Source: Rhodanobacter glycinis
Lineage (GTDB): Bacteria > Pseudomonadota > Gammaproteobacteria > Xanthomonadales > Rhodanobacteraceae
Reading direction: 5' to 3'
DNA: 64,000 nucleotides
Assembly (NCBI RefSeq): GCF_900114325.1
Contig: NZ_FOSR01000004.1
Coordinates: forward strand, 97,550-161,549
Part shown: piece after piece, positions 33,117 to 42,538 of the stretch
Numbering within the stretch: position 1 is the stretch's first letter
Layout: every line of letters begins with the position of its first letter
Translations under genes and position numbers: made by a program
The notes under the pieces: generated by a model
Seen by the model: the letters and a program-made list of their open reading frames with translations, nothing else
Database searches by the model: none
What the model was told of the DNA's origin: nothing

Positions 33117-33812
33117 TCAGTGAAGGGGGAGGAGCGAAATCGGATCAATGCGAGGCCCGCCAGCGGTTGGCTGCCCCGTGGCGAGACTGACCTGCCTGCC
33201 TTGCGCAGTGGTGAACGCGCCTTGCCGATATCGCGCGAAACAAGCGCCGTCACCCTTCTGGCACAAGATCGCCACGCAGCCGGTCAGGCCGTGAAAGAGG
33301 GCAAGATCGTCCGCGGTACCGGTGGCGGCTTCATCATGCGCGGCATCGTGGGGGGCGTAACGCACAAGATCACCGACGTGATAAGGCGCGGCGGTGTATT
33401 CGGTGCGCAACATGAACAGCGTCACCGGCTGGCTGGTCATACCCTTGGGCACCTCGATGGTCACCAACTGCACGTCGCGCAGATAGGGAGCCATCGAGTC
33501 GGGCAGTGCTTTCCAGTCCCCGTGTGCCTTGGCCCAGTGGAAGACCTGACGCATGTCGGCCGGCGAGCCGGCATGCTCGAGCCGTCCAATGACCAGATTC
33601 GGATAGGCGCCATCCACGAGCAACCCACAGTGGTCGGCGCTGCAAGGAAGATGTGACGCTTCACCGCCGGCTGTGCTGGCGGAGGGGTTGAACAAGAGGA
33701 AGGTGAGCGCCAGTAATGCGACAGCCCATCGTCCACCGACCAAGCGCGACATGAATCCCATCACGACGACCGGGGTGTGCGGCCACTTCGTTACTCCTGT
33801 CTTCCCTGACAT
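33117..33812 (-). CDS. Exported protein upstream of the Rhs gene, unknown function
   Basis: A 231-residue frame (or 211 if translation begins at ATG 33752) with a signal peptide (WAVALLALTFLLFNPSASTAGG). The mature part is rich in Cys (LPCSADHCG and CVAILCQKGDGACFARY) and predicted to be globular and disulfide-bonded. It lies 51 bases before the Rhs start and in the same direction, so they are probably co-expressed. A GAGGGG stretch precedes ATG 33812, while ATG 33752 would place the signal peptide right at the N-terminus. No family was recognised. It may help export or presentation of the Rhs shell. Confidence 0.6.
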   Translation of the reverse strand: MSGKTGVTKWPHTPVVVMGFMSRLVGGRWAVALLALTFLLFNPSASTAGGEASHLPCSADHCGLLVDGAYPNLVIGRLEHAGSPADMRQVFHWAKAHGDWKALPDSMAPYLRDVQLVTIEVPKGMTSQPVTLFMLRTEYTAAPYHVGDLVRYAPHDAAHDEAATGTADDLALFHGLTGCVAILCQKGDGACFARYRQGAFTTAQGRQVSLATGQPTAGGPRIDPISLLPLH

Positions 33813-34157
33813 TAGCGCCCCTCAGTCCCGATCCTGGTAGCGTTGTCGCAAACCGCAAGGCAACGGTGCGCGATACCGTCCTGCTCGCGCTCCGATGCCA
33901 ACCAGCAAAATATCGCGATGGCATCAGTTGAGCCCGCGTGTTTGAAATGCCCCTTTCCTTTGGATGATCCTGGCAAAGGAGCGTAATGGCTGTGATGCCA
34001 GTCTCATCTCCATCAATGCTGCCGCGTGTGCCGTTGGATCAACCCCGGTCGCATGACAGCCGCAAAATGCTATCCGGCAGATTCCTTAAGCGGAGGCGCG
34101 CACGGCGCTCGCCCATGATGCACCGGCGCAGGCTGCCGGGATGTCACAAACTGGCTC
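33813..34157. other. Intergenic region between Rhs partner and heme O synthase genes
   Basis: 345 bases without a supportable gene. A plus-strand frame begins at ATG 33986 behind AAAGGAG and runs 93 codons into the antisense of the heme O synthase gene. Its Arg/Pro/Ser-rich composition is that of a shadow frame, so it is not called. The promoter of the exported partner gene should lie in the first part. No terminator with a T run was seen. Confidence 0.4.
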
Positions 34158-35060
34158 CTAGCCCGCAGGCCGCAACGCCAATCCCGTCTGCAACGCCGGC
34201 GCCATCAGCCAATGGTCGGCCAGCAGGAAGGCGAACAGCGCCATCAGGTAGATCACCGAGTACTTGAACACGCGCATCGCGAAATATTCGTCCGGCGGAT
34301 TCATCAGGCGGATCGCGTAGTACAGGAAGCCCGCGCCCAGCACCAGCGCGCCGCCCAGGTACAGCAGGCCACTGCAGCGGGTGATCGCCGGCAGCATCGT
34401 CACCAGCACCAGCAGCACGGTGTAGAACAGTACCTGCCAGCGCGTGTAGGCCACGCCATGCGTGACCGGCAGCATCGGCACGCCGGCACGGGCGTAGTCG
34501 TCACGGCGGAAGATCGCCAGCGCCCAGAAATGCGGCGGCGTCCACACGAAGATGATCAGGCACAGCTGCATCGCGAACGGGTGCAACGCACCGGTGGCGG
34601 CAGTCCAGCCCAGCACCGGCGGGATCGCCCCAGCGAGGCCGCCGATCACGATGTTCTGCGGCGTGGCGCGCTTGAGGTAGGCGGTGTAGACCAGCGCGTA
34701 GCCGATCAAGCCGCCGAAAGTGAGCACGGCGGTCAGCACGTTCACCAGCAAGGCCAGCACCAGCATCGAGATGATGCCCAGCACGATGGCGAACACCAGC
34801 ACCTGGCGTGGCTTGAGATGGCCGGTGGCCAGCGGACGCCGCGCGGTACGCGCCATCAGCTTGTCGATGCGCTCGTCGATCAGATGATTGAACGCCGCCG
34901 CCGAACCGGAGGCCATCCAGATGCCCAGCGTGCCGAACACCAGCGCGCGCCACGGCGGGATGCCCGGCACGGCAAGGAACATGCCGATCACCGCGCAGAA
35001 CACCAGCAGCGCCACCACGCGTGGCTTGGTCAGCTGGAAGTATTCGCCCATCACGTTCAT
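34158..35060 (-). CDS. ctaB: Protoheme IX farnesyltransferase (heme O synthase)
   Basis: This membrane enzyme adds a farnesyl group to heme B, making heme O, the precursor of heme A. The 300-residue protein has about seven to nine helices. The first Asp-rich prenyl diphosphate motif lies near residues 53-69 ([19 protein letters not shown]), and the second catalytic loop with YTAYLKR follows. Length and pattern are typical of CtaB/CyoE. The start overlaps the ctaA stop by four bases (ATGA). It ends the oxidase assembly operon. Confidence 0.95.
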   Translation of the reverse strand: MNVMGEYFQLTKPRVVALLVFCAVIGMFLAVPGIPPWRALVFGTLGIWMASGSAAAFNHLIDERIDKLMARTARRPLATGHLKPRQVLVFAIVLGIISMLVLALLVNVLTAVLTFGGLIGYALVYTAYLKRATPQNIVIGGLAGAIPPVLGWTAATGALHPFAMQLCLIIFVWTPPHFWALAIFRRDDYARAGVPMLPVTHGVAYTRWQVLFYTVLLVLVTMLPAITRCSGLLYLGGALVLGAGFLYYAIRLMNPPDEYFAMRVFKYSVIYLMALFAFLLADHWLMAPALQTGLALRPAG

Positions 35061-36235
35061 GCGCGTGCCTCCAGCTTGCCGAACATCCGGTCGCCGCGGC
35101 GTGGCTGCGTGCGCGCCAGGTTCGCCACCAGGGTGAACAGCAACAGCGCGGCACAGCCGTTATGCATGGTGGCCACCGCCAGCGGCAGTCCGAAGTACAC
35201 ATTGCTGATGCCCAGCGACACCTGCGCCACCAGCACCACCGCCACCGCGATGCCGCCGAATCGCAGGCCACGCTTCACCAGCCGGTACGCCAAGCCAAGC
35301 AGGTAGCAGAACACCACCAGCGCGCCGAGCCGGTGCACCATCTGGATCGCGGTGCGCGCCGATTGATCGAGGATGCCACCTTCGAAATTCACGCCGATGC
35401 CGCGCCACAGGATGAAACCCTGGTGGTAATCGGCCGGCGGCATCCACTGCCCCAGGCATTCGGGGAAGGAACCGGGACCATAGCCGCAAGCCAGCGCCGC
35501 ATAGTTGGAAGACGTCCAGCCGCCCAGCGCAATCTGGCAACCCAGCAGCACCAACCCCACGATTACGCCCTTGCGCAGGCCGGCCATGCGATCGTCTTCC
35601 GCGCCCACGCCGGCATAGCGCAAGGCCGCCCAGGCCAACAACGCAAAGGTGGTCATGCCGCCGAGCAGATGACCGAGCACCACGATCGGCTTCAGCAGCA
35701 GCGTGACCGTCCACATGCCGAGCATCGCCTGGAAGATGATCACCGCCAGCGCCAGCACGCTGATGCGCCAGGCGCCGGGGCGTCTCAACCCGATCGCCGC
35801 GAGCAGGGGCAAGGCGATTGCCAGCACCGCCAGGCCCGACGACCACACATGCTCGCCGCGCATGTACATCGTCACCCCGGCAGCCGCGAATACCGCGCTG
35901 ACGATCACCAGCACGCGCGTCCAGCGCTGTCGCCACGCGGCCAGCAAGGCCATCACCAGCACCGCCACGCCCAGCGTGCCGGCCAGCATGCGGTGTACTT
36001 GCTCGCGCCACGCCTTGTGCGCCTCGTACGGGCGCCCGGGGAATTCGGCATCGGCCTTCGCCACGGCATGGGCGTGTTCGGGCCAGGTCACCTGGCCGTA
36101 ACAGGTCGGCCAGTCCGGGCACGACAAACCGGCGTTGGACAGCCGCACGAACGCGCCGAACATCACCAGCCCGAACGCGAACACCGCGGCGAACAGCGAC
36201 AAGCCGCGCAAAATCCTGGTTGAACGGTCGGACAT
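35057..36235 (-). CDS. ctaA: Heme A synthase (COX15/CtaA family)
   Basis: A 392-residue enzyme with eight predicted helices that oxidises the methyl group of heme O to give heme A. Conserved His ligands are visible in EHAHAVAK-like segments and in [11 protein letters not shown] in the second half, and the [15 protein letters not shown] Cys pair lies near residue 33. Together with ctaB and surf1 it supplies the cofactor of the aa3 oxidase encoded next to it. Its start is joined to the stop of the thioredoxin-like gene (TGATG), and it overlaps ctaB by four bases. Confidence 0.95.
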   Translation of the reverse strand: MSDRSTRILRGLSLFAAVFAFGLVMFGAFVRLSNAGLSCPDWPTCYGQVTWPEHAHAVAKADAEFPGRPYEAHKAWREQVHRMLAGTLGVAVLVMALLAAWRQRWTRVLVIVSAVFAAAGVTMYMRGEHVWSSGLAVLAIALPLLAAIGLRRPGAWRISVLALAVIIFQAMLGMWTVTLLLKPIVVLGHLLGGMTTFALLAWAALRYAGVGAEDDRMAGLRKGVIVGLVLLGCQIALGGWTSSNYAALACGYGPGSFPECLGQWMPPADYHQGFILWRGIGVNFEGGILDQSARTAIQMVHRLGALVVFCYLLGLAYRLVKRGLRFGGIAVAVVLVAQVSLGISNVYFGLPLAVATMHNGCAALLLFTLVANLARTQPRRGDRMFGKLEARA

Positions 36236-36822
36236 CAGCGGATCACCTTGCGCATGTCTTGGAGCAGGCCGGACACATCGAATCCGACAGGATAACGCGA
36301 CAGCACCGTGCCGTCGGATTCCACCAGCAAGGCGCTGACGCTGTCAGGCGTGGCCGGACGGTAGGCATCGAGCTTGTGATCGACATCGGTCCCGAGCCGC
36401 CAGTAGTTCTTCATGGCAGCCAGTGCCGTGGCATCCGCCGGCGGTGCGCCCACGTAGAGCAGGCGCAGGCGCGACTCGTTCTTGTTGAGCATCACCCGCG
36501 CCTTGGCCATCCCGGTCAGCGCCGCGAAGCAATGGCTGGCGCAATCGGGGCCAGGCAATGCGATCAGGGTGAGGCGCGGCGTGCTGGCACGCCATGGCCA
36601 CGCGCTGCCATCGTCGAGCTTCACCTGCAAATGCTCCTGCTGGAAATTGCGCTGCGGCAACACCGGCTCGCCGTGACTCTTCACGCCCGGCTGCCAGCCG
36701 CTCTTCGTCAACACCAGCGCCACCAGGAACGGTGCCGCAAAAATCGAGGCCACCAGCAACAGCTTCAGGCGACTCGCGCGCACGCGTTTCGGATCGACGT
36801 GGCCGGGGACGGATGGGCTCAT
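36235..36822 (-). CDS. Membrane-anchored oxidase-cluster protein with a thioredoxin-like domain
   Basis: A 195-residue protein with one N-terminal membrane helix (LLLVASIFAAPFLVALVL, residues ~20-40) and a periplasmic part. The outer domain has a short core reading LIALPGPDCASHCFAAL, with two Cys that could bind copper or form a disulfide, reminiscent of SCO/thioredoxin-fold copper assembly proteins but without the standard CPxTCP. It sits between surf1 and ctaA with overlapping or touching codons on both sides (four bases with surf1, one with ctaA), so its job is probably in oxidase assembly. The exact role is not known. Confidence 0.72.
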   Translation of the reverse strand: MSPSVPGHVDPKRVRASRLKLLLVASIFAAPFLVALVLTKSGWQPGVKSHGEPVLPQRNFQQEHLQVKLDDGSAWPWRASTPRLTLIALPGPDCASHCFAALTGMAKARVMLNKNESRLRLLYVGAPPADATALAAMKNYWRLGTDVDHKLDAYRPATPDSVSALLVESDGTVLSRYPVGFDVSGLLQDMRKVIR

Positions 36823-37565
36823 GGCTTGGGGCTCTTTGACTTGGGGCGACGCTTCTTGCGATGCAGGACCAGGAAAATCACCACCGCGGCCAGCGCGAAG
36901 GTGAACCACTGGAAGGCATAGGCCCGATGTCGGGCCGGCGGCATGGAACCGAAATCGAGGGTGTGCTCGCGCACGTAGATCGCCGCGGGATCGGCGTCCA
37001 GCGTCAGAATGCGCGGGTAGAGCGTGCGGCCCAGATCGCCGGCCACCTGCTTCATGTCCAGATAAATCGTGGTTTTGGGCCAGTGCGCCTGTCGGCCCAG
37101 CGCATCGCCGCCCATCTCGAAACCGTGACCCGGCGGAGGCTGATACAAGCCCTGCAGCGTCACCAGCCCGGTCGGCAACGGCGGCACTTGCGGCTGCTGG
37201 TCGGTGCCGTTGCCAGGCAGGAAACCCAGGTCGACCAGCAGCAGGCGGTCATGTCCCTGCGGCCGGAAGGGCACGTACACCTCGATCCCGCCACGGCCGT
37301 CGTGCTTCGGGTTGTCCAGCAGGTAGACGCGATCGACCAGGTAATGGCCCTGCGCGCGCACGCGCGGATAGGCAGTGGCCGGCGGTTCGGCGGACACGCT
37401 GTCGAAGTCCTGCAGTGGCGCGCTGGCGGCCGCGGCATACAGTCGCAGAAGACCGTCCTTGTAGTCCGCGCGATGCAGTTGCCAGACGCCCAAGCGCACG
37501 AACAGCAAGGCGCCAGCCACGGTCAGCAGCACCCACCACCACTTCGGACGCCGCAGCCAGCTCAC
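36819..37565 (-). CDS. SURF1 family oxidase assembly protein
   Basis: SURF1 helps insert heme A into subunit I of cytochrome oxidase. The 248-residue protein has an N-terminal helix (WWVLLTVAGALLFVRLGVWQ with the conserved GVWQLHRADYK) and a C-terminal helix (FTFALAAVVIFLVLH) around a beta domain containing ATAYPRVRAQGHYL and HLD-like HAYAFQW near the end. The GTG at 37565 (MSWLRRPKWW) is the best start: it precedes the first helix directly. Its stop overlaps the next gene by four bases, so the surf1-thioredoxin-like-ctaA-ctaB unit is translated as one block. Confidence 0.9.
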   Translation of the reverse strand: MSWLRRPKWWWVLLTVAGALLFVRLGVWQLHRADYKDGLLRLYAAAASAPLQDFDSVSAEPPATAYPRVRAQGHYLVDRVYLLDNPKHDGRGGIEVYVPFRPQGHDRLLLVDLGFLPGNGTDQQPQVPPLPTGLVTLQGLYQPPPGHGFEMGGDALGRQAHWPKTTIYLDMKQVAGDLGRTLYPRILTLDADPAAIYVREHTLDFGSMPPARHRAYAFQWFTFALAAVVIFLVLHRKKRRPKSKSPKP

Positions 37566-37624
37566 GCGGACACCCTGTTCGCGCGGGCTATACTGCGGCT
37601 GTCGAAGGCGTTCGGGCGATACAC

Positions 37625-37840
37625 GTGGAAACCATCTCAAAGATTGCGCTGGTGATCATGTTCCTGGTGGTGGTGTTCAACCTCGGCCAGGCGCTGTATT
37701 TCATGATGACCGACAAGGACGACGACCGCCGCACGGTATGGGCGCTGACCCGGCGCATCGGTCTCTCGCTGGTGCTGATCGCCATGATCGTCATCGGTCA
37801 CAAGCTCGGCTGGATCCACCTGCACGGCGTGGGCCAGTAA
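37625..37840 (+). CDS. DUF2909 (twin transmembrane) protein
   Basis: A 71-residue protein with two membrane helices (IALVIMFLVVVFNLGQALYF and IGLSLVLIAMIVIGHKLGWI) joined by a DKDDDRRTVWALTRR loop. This is the DUF2909 family, which occurs with cytochrome oxidase genes in many proteobacteria; the function is unknown. The most likely start is GTG at 37625; an internal ATG at 37658 would cut the first helix. It diverges from SURF1, with 59 bases between the starts, and is followed by a Rho-independent terminator. Confidence 0.75.
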   Translation: METISKIALVIMFLVVVFNLGQALYFMMTDKDDDRRTVWALTRRIGLSLVLIAMIVIGHKLGWIHLHGVGQ

Positions 37841-37931
37841 ACCCCGATTGGTCATTCTAGCCGGCCCCTCGCGCGGGCCGAAGTGCCTGCGTCACCACGT
37901 CCGGCGCCTTTCCCGTCCCTGCAAACGAATC

Positions 37932-37953
37932 GCCCGCCTTGCGGCGGGCTTTT
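37932..37953 (+). terminator. Rho-independent terminator after the DUF2909 gene
   Basis: A GCCCGCC/GGCGGGC stem of seven bases with a four-base loop is followed directly by TTTT on the plus strand. It lies 92 bases after the DUF2909 stop and before the convergent end of the subunit III gene. On the minus strand the following bases are mixed, so it mainly serves the plus strand. Confidence 0.75.
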
Positions 37954-37988
37954 CGTGATGCAACCTCGCAGATACCAATTGCGTCTCG

Positions 37989-38876
37989 TCAGAGCACGTA
38001 GACGAACATGAACAGGCCCAGCCACACCACGTCGACGAAGTGCCAGTACCACGCGACGGCCTCGAAGCCGAAGTGGTGCTCCTTGTTGAAATGCCCCGCC
38101 AGCACACGCAGCCAGATGATCGCCAGCATGATCGTGCCCAGCGTCACGTGCAGGCCGTGGAAACCGGTGAGCATGAAGAAGGTCGCGCCGTAGACGCCGG
38201 AATGCAGCGTCAGGTTCAGTTCGCGATAGGCCTCCATGTACTCGTTGGCCTGGCTGAAGATGAAGCAGGCGCCCAGCAACACGGTAACCCCGAGGAAGAT
38301 CAGCACCTTGCCCCGGTGACCGGCACGCAGCGCGTGATGCGCGATCGTCACCGTCACGCTGGAAGTCAGCAGGATCAGCGTATTCAGCAGCGGCAGGCCC
38401 CAGGGCTCGACGGTGCCGAAAGTGCCACCCACGTGTTCCGGCCCGTTGCCGCCGCCGGCACCCCACGATGCCGCGTAGTGGTTCCACAGGAACTGGTGGG
38501 TCAACACGCCATGGCCGTCACCGCCGAGCCACGGCACCGAGTAGTTGCGCAGGTAGAACAGCGCGCCGAAGAACGCGCCGAAGAACATCACCTCGGAGAA
38601 GATGAACCACATCATGCCCATGCGGAACGAGGTGTCGACCTGGTGGTTGTAGCGGCCGGCCAGCGACTCGCGGATCACCGAGCGGAACCAGCCGAAGAAC
38701 ATGCACAGGATGCCGATCGCACCGATCGTGATCACCGTCTTGCCGAAACCGCTGTCGCCCGGCTCGGCGTTGAGCCAGTGGGCGGCGCCGAACACGGTGA
38801 GGAACAGCACCACTGCGGCCACGATCGGCCAGTGGCTCCTGCTCGGTACGTAATAGATGTCTTGCTGCTGACCCAT
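37989..38876 (-). CDS. ctaE: Cytochrome c oxidase subunit III
   Basis: A 295-residue subunit with seven predicted helices, found in the aa3-type terminal oxidase. Family landmarks are visible: SRSHWPIVAAV at the start, the MWFIFSEVMFFGAFFGALFYL helix, and GFHGLHVTLGTIML, which carries the Glu/His-type residues of helix III-IV, and YWHFVDVVWLGLFMFVYVL at the end. It is the last subunit gene of the operon, after the small membrane protein; the stop is convergent with the DUF2909 gene. Confidence 0.96.
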   Translation of the reverse strand: MGQQQDIYYVPSRSHWPIVAAVVLFLTVFGAAHWLNAEPGDSGFGKTVITIGAIGILCMFFGWFRSVIRESLAGRYNHQVDTSFRMGMMWFIFSEVMFFGAFFGALFYLRNYSVPWLGGDGHGVLTHQFLWNHYAASWGAGGGNGPEHVGGTFGTVEPWGLPLLNTLILLTSSVTVTIAHHALRAGHRGKVLIFLGVTVLLGACFIFSQANEYMEAYRELNLTLHSGVYGATFFMLTGFHGLHVTLGTIMLAIIWLRVLAGHFNKEHHFGFEAVAWYWHFVDVVWLGLFMFVYVL

Positions 38877-38961
38877 GGTGATTTCCCGTGGATTTTCCTG
38901 ATGACTTCCGATCCGGCGAGGGCGGCGGTTCAGGCCCGCCCGGCACGGCGATCCGATGCGA

Positions 38962-39156
38962 CTAGCGCAGCCCCATGTGCTGGACCCACAGCAACTGCGC
39001 TATCGAGAACACGAAGAATGACACGGCCACCGCCCCGGCGATCATGGCGGTGCGGCGGGCGCGTCGCAGCCGACGGCTCTGCTCCGGGTCCAGCGCCTGC
39101 TGGTCCAGCACCATCCGGTTGCCGGAAATGTTCGCTTGGGAAGAACCATCCATCAT
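38962..39156 (-). CDS. Small single-helix membrane protein in the oxidase operon
   Basis: A 64-residue protein whose ATG directly follows the subunit I stop. The N-terminal half is polar and basic (LRRARRTAM), then one membrane helix (IAGAVAVSFFVFSIAQLLWVQ) ends the protein. Similar tiny proteins occur as oxidase assembly or stabilising subunits in other proteobacterial cox operons. It occupies the position between subunit I and subunit III where the copper chaperone gene ctaG/cox11 normally stands. It could be a CtaG-leader remnant but no CtaG sequence follows. Confidence 0.65.
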   Translation of the reverse strand: MMDGSSQANISGNRMVLDQQALDPEQSRRLRRARRTAMIAGAVAVSFFVFSIAQLLWVQHMGLR

Positions 39157-40773
39157 TCAGTCCTCCACATGGCCGTGCGCCAGCTCTTCGTCACGAACGA
39201 TCGGCGCAATGGCGAAGGTGTGGTGCGGCGCCGGCGAAGGCACCGTCCATTCCAGCCCCTTGGCGCCTTCCCAGACGCGATCGGTGGCTTTCTTCTTCGA
39301 GAAGAACACGCAATGGATCAGCACGCCGATGAAGATCAACTGCGAGGCGCCGAACAGGAAGCCGCCGATCGAGCTGATCATGTTGAAGTTGGCGAACGCC
39401 ACGTTGTAGTCGGGAATGCGTCGCGGCATGCCGGCCAGGCCGAGGAAATGCTGCGGGAAGAACAGCACGTTCACCCACACCACGCTGTTCCAGAAGTGGA
39501 TCTTGCCCCACGTCTCGCTGTACATGTGGCCGGTCCACTTCGGCAACCAGTAGTACGCCGCCGCGATGATCGCGAACAGCGCACCGGTCACCAGCACGTA
39601 GTGGAAGTGCGCCACGATGAAGTAGGTGTCGTGATACTGGAAGTCGGCCGGCACCAGCGCCATCATCAGGCCGGAGAAGCCGCCGAGCGTGAACAGGATG
39701 ATGAACGCGATGGCGAACAGCATCGGTGTCTCGAACGTCATCGAACCGCCCCACATCGTCGCCACCCAGTTGAACACCTTGATGCCGGTCGGCACCGCGA
39801 TGAGCATGGTGGCGTACATGAAGAAGATCTCGGCGCCCATCGGCAGGCCGACCGCGAACATGTGGTGCGCCCACACGATGAACGACAGGAAGGCGATCGC
39901 CGCGATCGCGAGCACCATTGCCTTGTAGCCGAAGATCGGCTTGCGCGCGAAGGTCGGCACGATCTCCGAGATGATCCCGAACGCCGGCAGGATCATGATG
40001 TACACCTCGGGATGCCCGAAGAACCAGAAGATGTGCTGGTACAGCACCGGGTCGCCGCCGCCAGCGGCATTGAAGAAGTTGGTGCCGAAATACTTGTCGG
40101 TGAGCAGCATGGTCACTGCCCCCGCCAGCACCGGCATCACCGCGATCAGCAGGAACGCGGTGATCAGCCAGCTCCACACGAAGATCGGCATCTTCAGCAG
40201 ATCCATGCCCGGCGCGCGCATGTTGAGGATGGTGGCGATGATGTTGATCGCACCCATGATCGAGCTGATGCCCATCAGGTGGATGGCGAACACCACGTAG
40301 GCCAGCGAACTGCTCTGCAGCGACAGCGGCGGATACATCGTCCAGCCGCCCGACGGGCCACCGCCCGGCAGGAACAGGGTGGACAGCATCAGCAGGAAGG
40401 CGAACGGCAGGATCCAGAACGACAGGTTGTTCATGCGCGGCAGCGCCATGTCCGGCGCGCCGATCATCAGCGGGATCATCCAGTTGCCCAGGCCCACGAA
40501 GGCCGGCATGATCGCGCCGAAGATCATCACCAGCGCATGCATGGTGGTCATCTGGTTGAAGAAGTACGGCTGCACCAGCTGCAGGCCCGGCTTGAACAGC
40601 TCGGCGCGAATCACCATCGCGAAGCTGCCGCCGATGAAGAACATGGTCAGCGCGAACACCAGGTACAGCGTGCCGATGTCCTTGTGGTTGGTGGACATCA
40701 CCCAGCGCCGGAAGAAACCCTTCGGCGCGCTGTGGTGATCGTCGTGGTGATCCTGGGTGGCTGCGTGGGCCAT
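39157..40773 (-). CDS. ctaD: Cytochrome c oxidase subunit I
   Basis: The catalytic subunit (538 residues) reduces oxygen to water and pumps protons. It has 12 helices and the standard residues: the His ligands of the heme a (MTTMHALVM), the CuB/Tyr cross-link site FWFFGHPEVYIMILP with the Glu, WAHHMF as two more CuB ligands, and HDTYFIVAHFHYVL carrying the high-spin heme ligand. The length is typical of A1-type aa3 oxidases. The stop is followed directly by the small membrane protein gene, and ctaC is about 110 bases upstream. Confidence 0.97.
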   Translation of the reverse strand: MAHAATQDHHDDHHSAPKGFFRRWVMSTNHKDIGTLYLVFALTMFFIGGSFAMVIRAELFKPGLQLVQPYFFNQMTTMHALVMIFGAIMPAFVGLGNWMIPLMIGAPDMALPRMNNLSFWILPFAFLLMLSTLFLPGGGPSGGWTMYPPLSLQSSSLAYVVFAIHLMGISSIMGAINIIATILNMRAPGMDLLKMPIFVWSWLITAFLLIAVMPVLAGAVTMLLTDKYFGTNFFNAAGGGDPVLYQHIFWFFGHPEVYIMILPAFGIISEIVPTFARKPIFGYKAMVLAIAAIAFLSFIVWAHHMFAVGLPMGAEIFFMYATMLIAVPTGIKVFNWVATMWGGSMTFETPMLFAIAFIILFTLGGFSGLMMALVPADFQYHDTYFIVAHFHYVLVTGALFAIIAAAYYWLPKWTGHMYSETWGKIHFWNSVVWVNVLFFPQHFLGLAGMPRRIPDYNVAFANFNMISSIGGFLFGASQLIFIGVLIHCVFFSKKKATDRVWEGAKGLEWTVPSPAPHHTFAIAPIVRDEELAHGHVED

Positions 40774-40885
40774 GACCTTGCACCTCTACCTTTTGAACAG
40801 TGCAACCTCGTGAGGCTGCTTCATGATCTGCGCGATCGGGATGATCGCTACACGTTCGACGCGGGCCGCGCGGGCAGCCCGAACA

Positions 40886-41827
40886 TCAACCCTTGGCGCT
40901 GCCGACTGCCGGTGCCACCACCTGTGCGGTCTGCGGCGCCGCTGCACTGGCGGCGGGCGCCGGCGCGGACGCCTTCTCCTGCGCGGCCAGCCACTTGGCA
41001 AAATCGGCCTTGGACACCGCCTTCACCACGATCGGCATGTAGCCGTGGTCCTGGCCGCACAACTCGGCGCACTGGCCGCGGTACACGCCCGGCTTCTCGA
41101 TGTTGGTCCAGGCCGCGTTGATCACGCCCGGGATCGCATCCATCTTCCAGCCGAACGCCGGCACGAACCACGAGTGGATCACGTCGCCAGCGGTAATCAC
41201 GAAGCGGATCTTGGTGTGGATCGGCAGCACCAGCGGCTTGTCCACATTCAGCAGATAGGTGTTGTAGCCGTCGGTCTTGACCGCGTACGGGTCAAGGCCC
41301 GAATGGAGCTGGCGCGTCTCGTTGCTGAGGTCGTCGAGCTTGGACATGAAACCGACCTTGCTGATCGGCTTGCCTTCGTAGTCGACGTAGTCGTAACGCC
41401 ACTTCCACTGGTAGCCCGTGATCTTCACGGTCATCTGCGAACCGGTGGTGTCGTAGAATTTGCGCATGCCGTTGGTGGCCATCCAGGCAAGGCTGGCCAG
41501 GATGATCACCGGGATCGTGGTCCAGATGATCTCCACCACGGTGTTGTGCGACCACTTCTCCGCCACCGCGCCGCGCGACTTGCGGAAGCGGAACATGGCG
41601 ATGAACATCGCGCCGTACACCAGGATGCCGATGACCACGCATACCAGCAGGGAGACCATGTTGAGGTCATAAGGCACATGCGAATAGGTGGTGGCACCCT
41701 TCGTCATGTCCATCTGCCAGGGAACCGGATTCGCCCGGGCCACGCCGCAGAGCAATGCGAAAGCCCCCGTGGCCACTACCGTGGCCATTCGCCGGATGCC
41801 GTGATGCCTGATGCCGCCAGATGTCAT
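40886..41827 (-). CDS. ctaC: Cytochrome c oxidase subunit II
   Basis: A 313-residue subunit with a signal peptide, two membrane helices and a periplasmic cupredoxin domain that takes electrons from cytochrome c. The binuclear CuA site is complete: a His in VIHSWFVPAF, then GQCAELCGQDHGYMP with two Cys, Glu, His and Met. No fused cytochrome c domain is present; instead the tail is an Ala/Pro-rich linker. The ATG at 41827 has AAGGTG upstream; an in-frame GTG at 41836 is less likely. It is the first gene of the oxidase subunit operon, and a DUF2244 gene precedes it. Confidence 0.96.
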   Translation of the reverse strand: MTSGGIRHHGIRRMATVVATGAFALLCGVARANPVPWQMDMTKGATTYSHVPYDLNMVSLLVCVVIGILVYGAMFIAMFRFRKSRGAVAEKWSHNTVVEIIWTTIPVIILASLAWMATNGMRKFYDTTGSQMTVKITGYQWKWRYDYVDYEGKPISKVGFMSKLDDLSNETRQLHSGLDPYAVKTDGYNTYLLNVDKPLVLPIHTKIRFVITAGDVIHSWFVPAFGWKMDAIPGVINAAWTNIEKPGVYRGQCAELCGQDHGYMPIVVKAVSKADFAKWLAAQEKASAPAPAASAAAPQTAQVVAPAVGSAKG

Positions 41828-41847
41828 GTCTTGCACCTTTGTTGAAC

Positions 41848-42333
41848 CTACCTGCGCGGCTGATCATTCAGACGATCCAGCAGCACCTTGAGTTTCCGGG
41901 ACAGCTCGACACGTTCCTCATCGGTGAGGAAAGCACCGATTTCCAGCTCGCGTCCGTGCGATGACAACAACAGGTGGTGATGCCCCCCACCCGGTTTCAG
42001 CAACACGCGGACCCAGTATGTCTGGAATCGCGCGCTGCGTTTCGCCGGTAGCGATTGCACCTCCAGTGACGTGGCATCGAGCACGATTCGCTCGCTGCGG
42101 TCACCTGCCCGCCAGGCCACGCTCAAGGCGAGAGCCACAGCGGAGGCCTCGACGAGGGCAAACAGCGGAGCAAACACGTTCCCCTGCCAGGCCCCCAAAC
42201 CCGCCGTTGTCAGCACCAGCGCTGCCAGCACCACGATCAAGCGACGCAAGCCGCGTCGGCTCAGTGCGCGATTGGGCCTAAGCCACAACGTCACGCAGGG
42301 CAAGCCGGTTACGGCTGGTCGAAGCACGATCAT
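41848..42333 (-). CDS. DUF2244 membrane protein
   Basis: A 161-residue protein with two central helices (LIVVLAALVLTTAGLGAW and VFAPLFALVEASAVALAL) followed by a cytosolic beta domain with the sequence EVQSLPAKRSARFQTYWVRV and a Lys/Arg-rich end. It fits the DUF2244 family, regularly found beside cytochrome oxidase subunit II. The function is unknown; it may be a small assembly factor. The ATG at 42333 was chosen because the frame upstream is not hydrophobic. It lies 20 bases before ctaC in the same direction. Confidence 0.78.
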   Translation of the reverse strand: MIVLRPAVTGLPCVTLWLRPNRALSRRGLRRLIVVLAALVLTTAGLGAWQGNVFAPLFALVEASAVALALSVAWRAGDRSERIVLDATSLEVQSLPAKRSARFQTYWVRVLLKPGGGHHHLLLSSHGRELEIGAFLTDEERVELSRKLKVLLDRLNDQPRR

Positions 42334-42538
42334 GAGAGTCCGGCGTGCCTGGAACGGATCGATAATAGGGTGCCGCGACGCAACGGGCAAGAATGTCGCA
42401 GGGGCTTGATCCAGATCAGACCGACGCCATGGCACAGATCGTCGATCGGCGCAGCACTCCATGCGGATGCGTCCGGGCATTTCCGGGGCGTACAATCTCG
42501 CGTTTCACCCCCACCCATCCCTGCTTTTTGGCACGCCC

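Noticed and set aside
33986-34267. Plus-strand frame with a good ribosome site before the ATG
   Set aside because: Runs into the antisense of ctaB and has an Arg/Pro/Ser-rich composition without homology.
39136-41121. A 661-codon plus-strand frame opposite subunits I and II of the oxidase
   Set aside because: His/Asp/Arg-rich composition is the antisense image of membrane helices; no family match.
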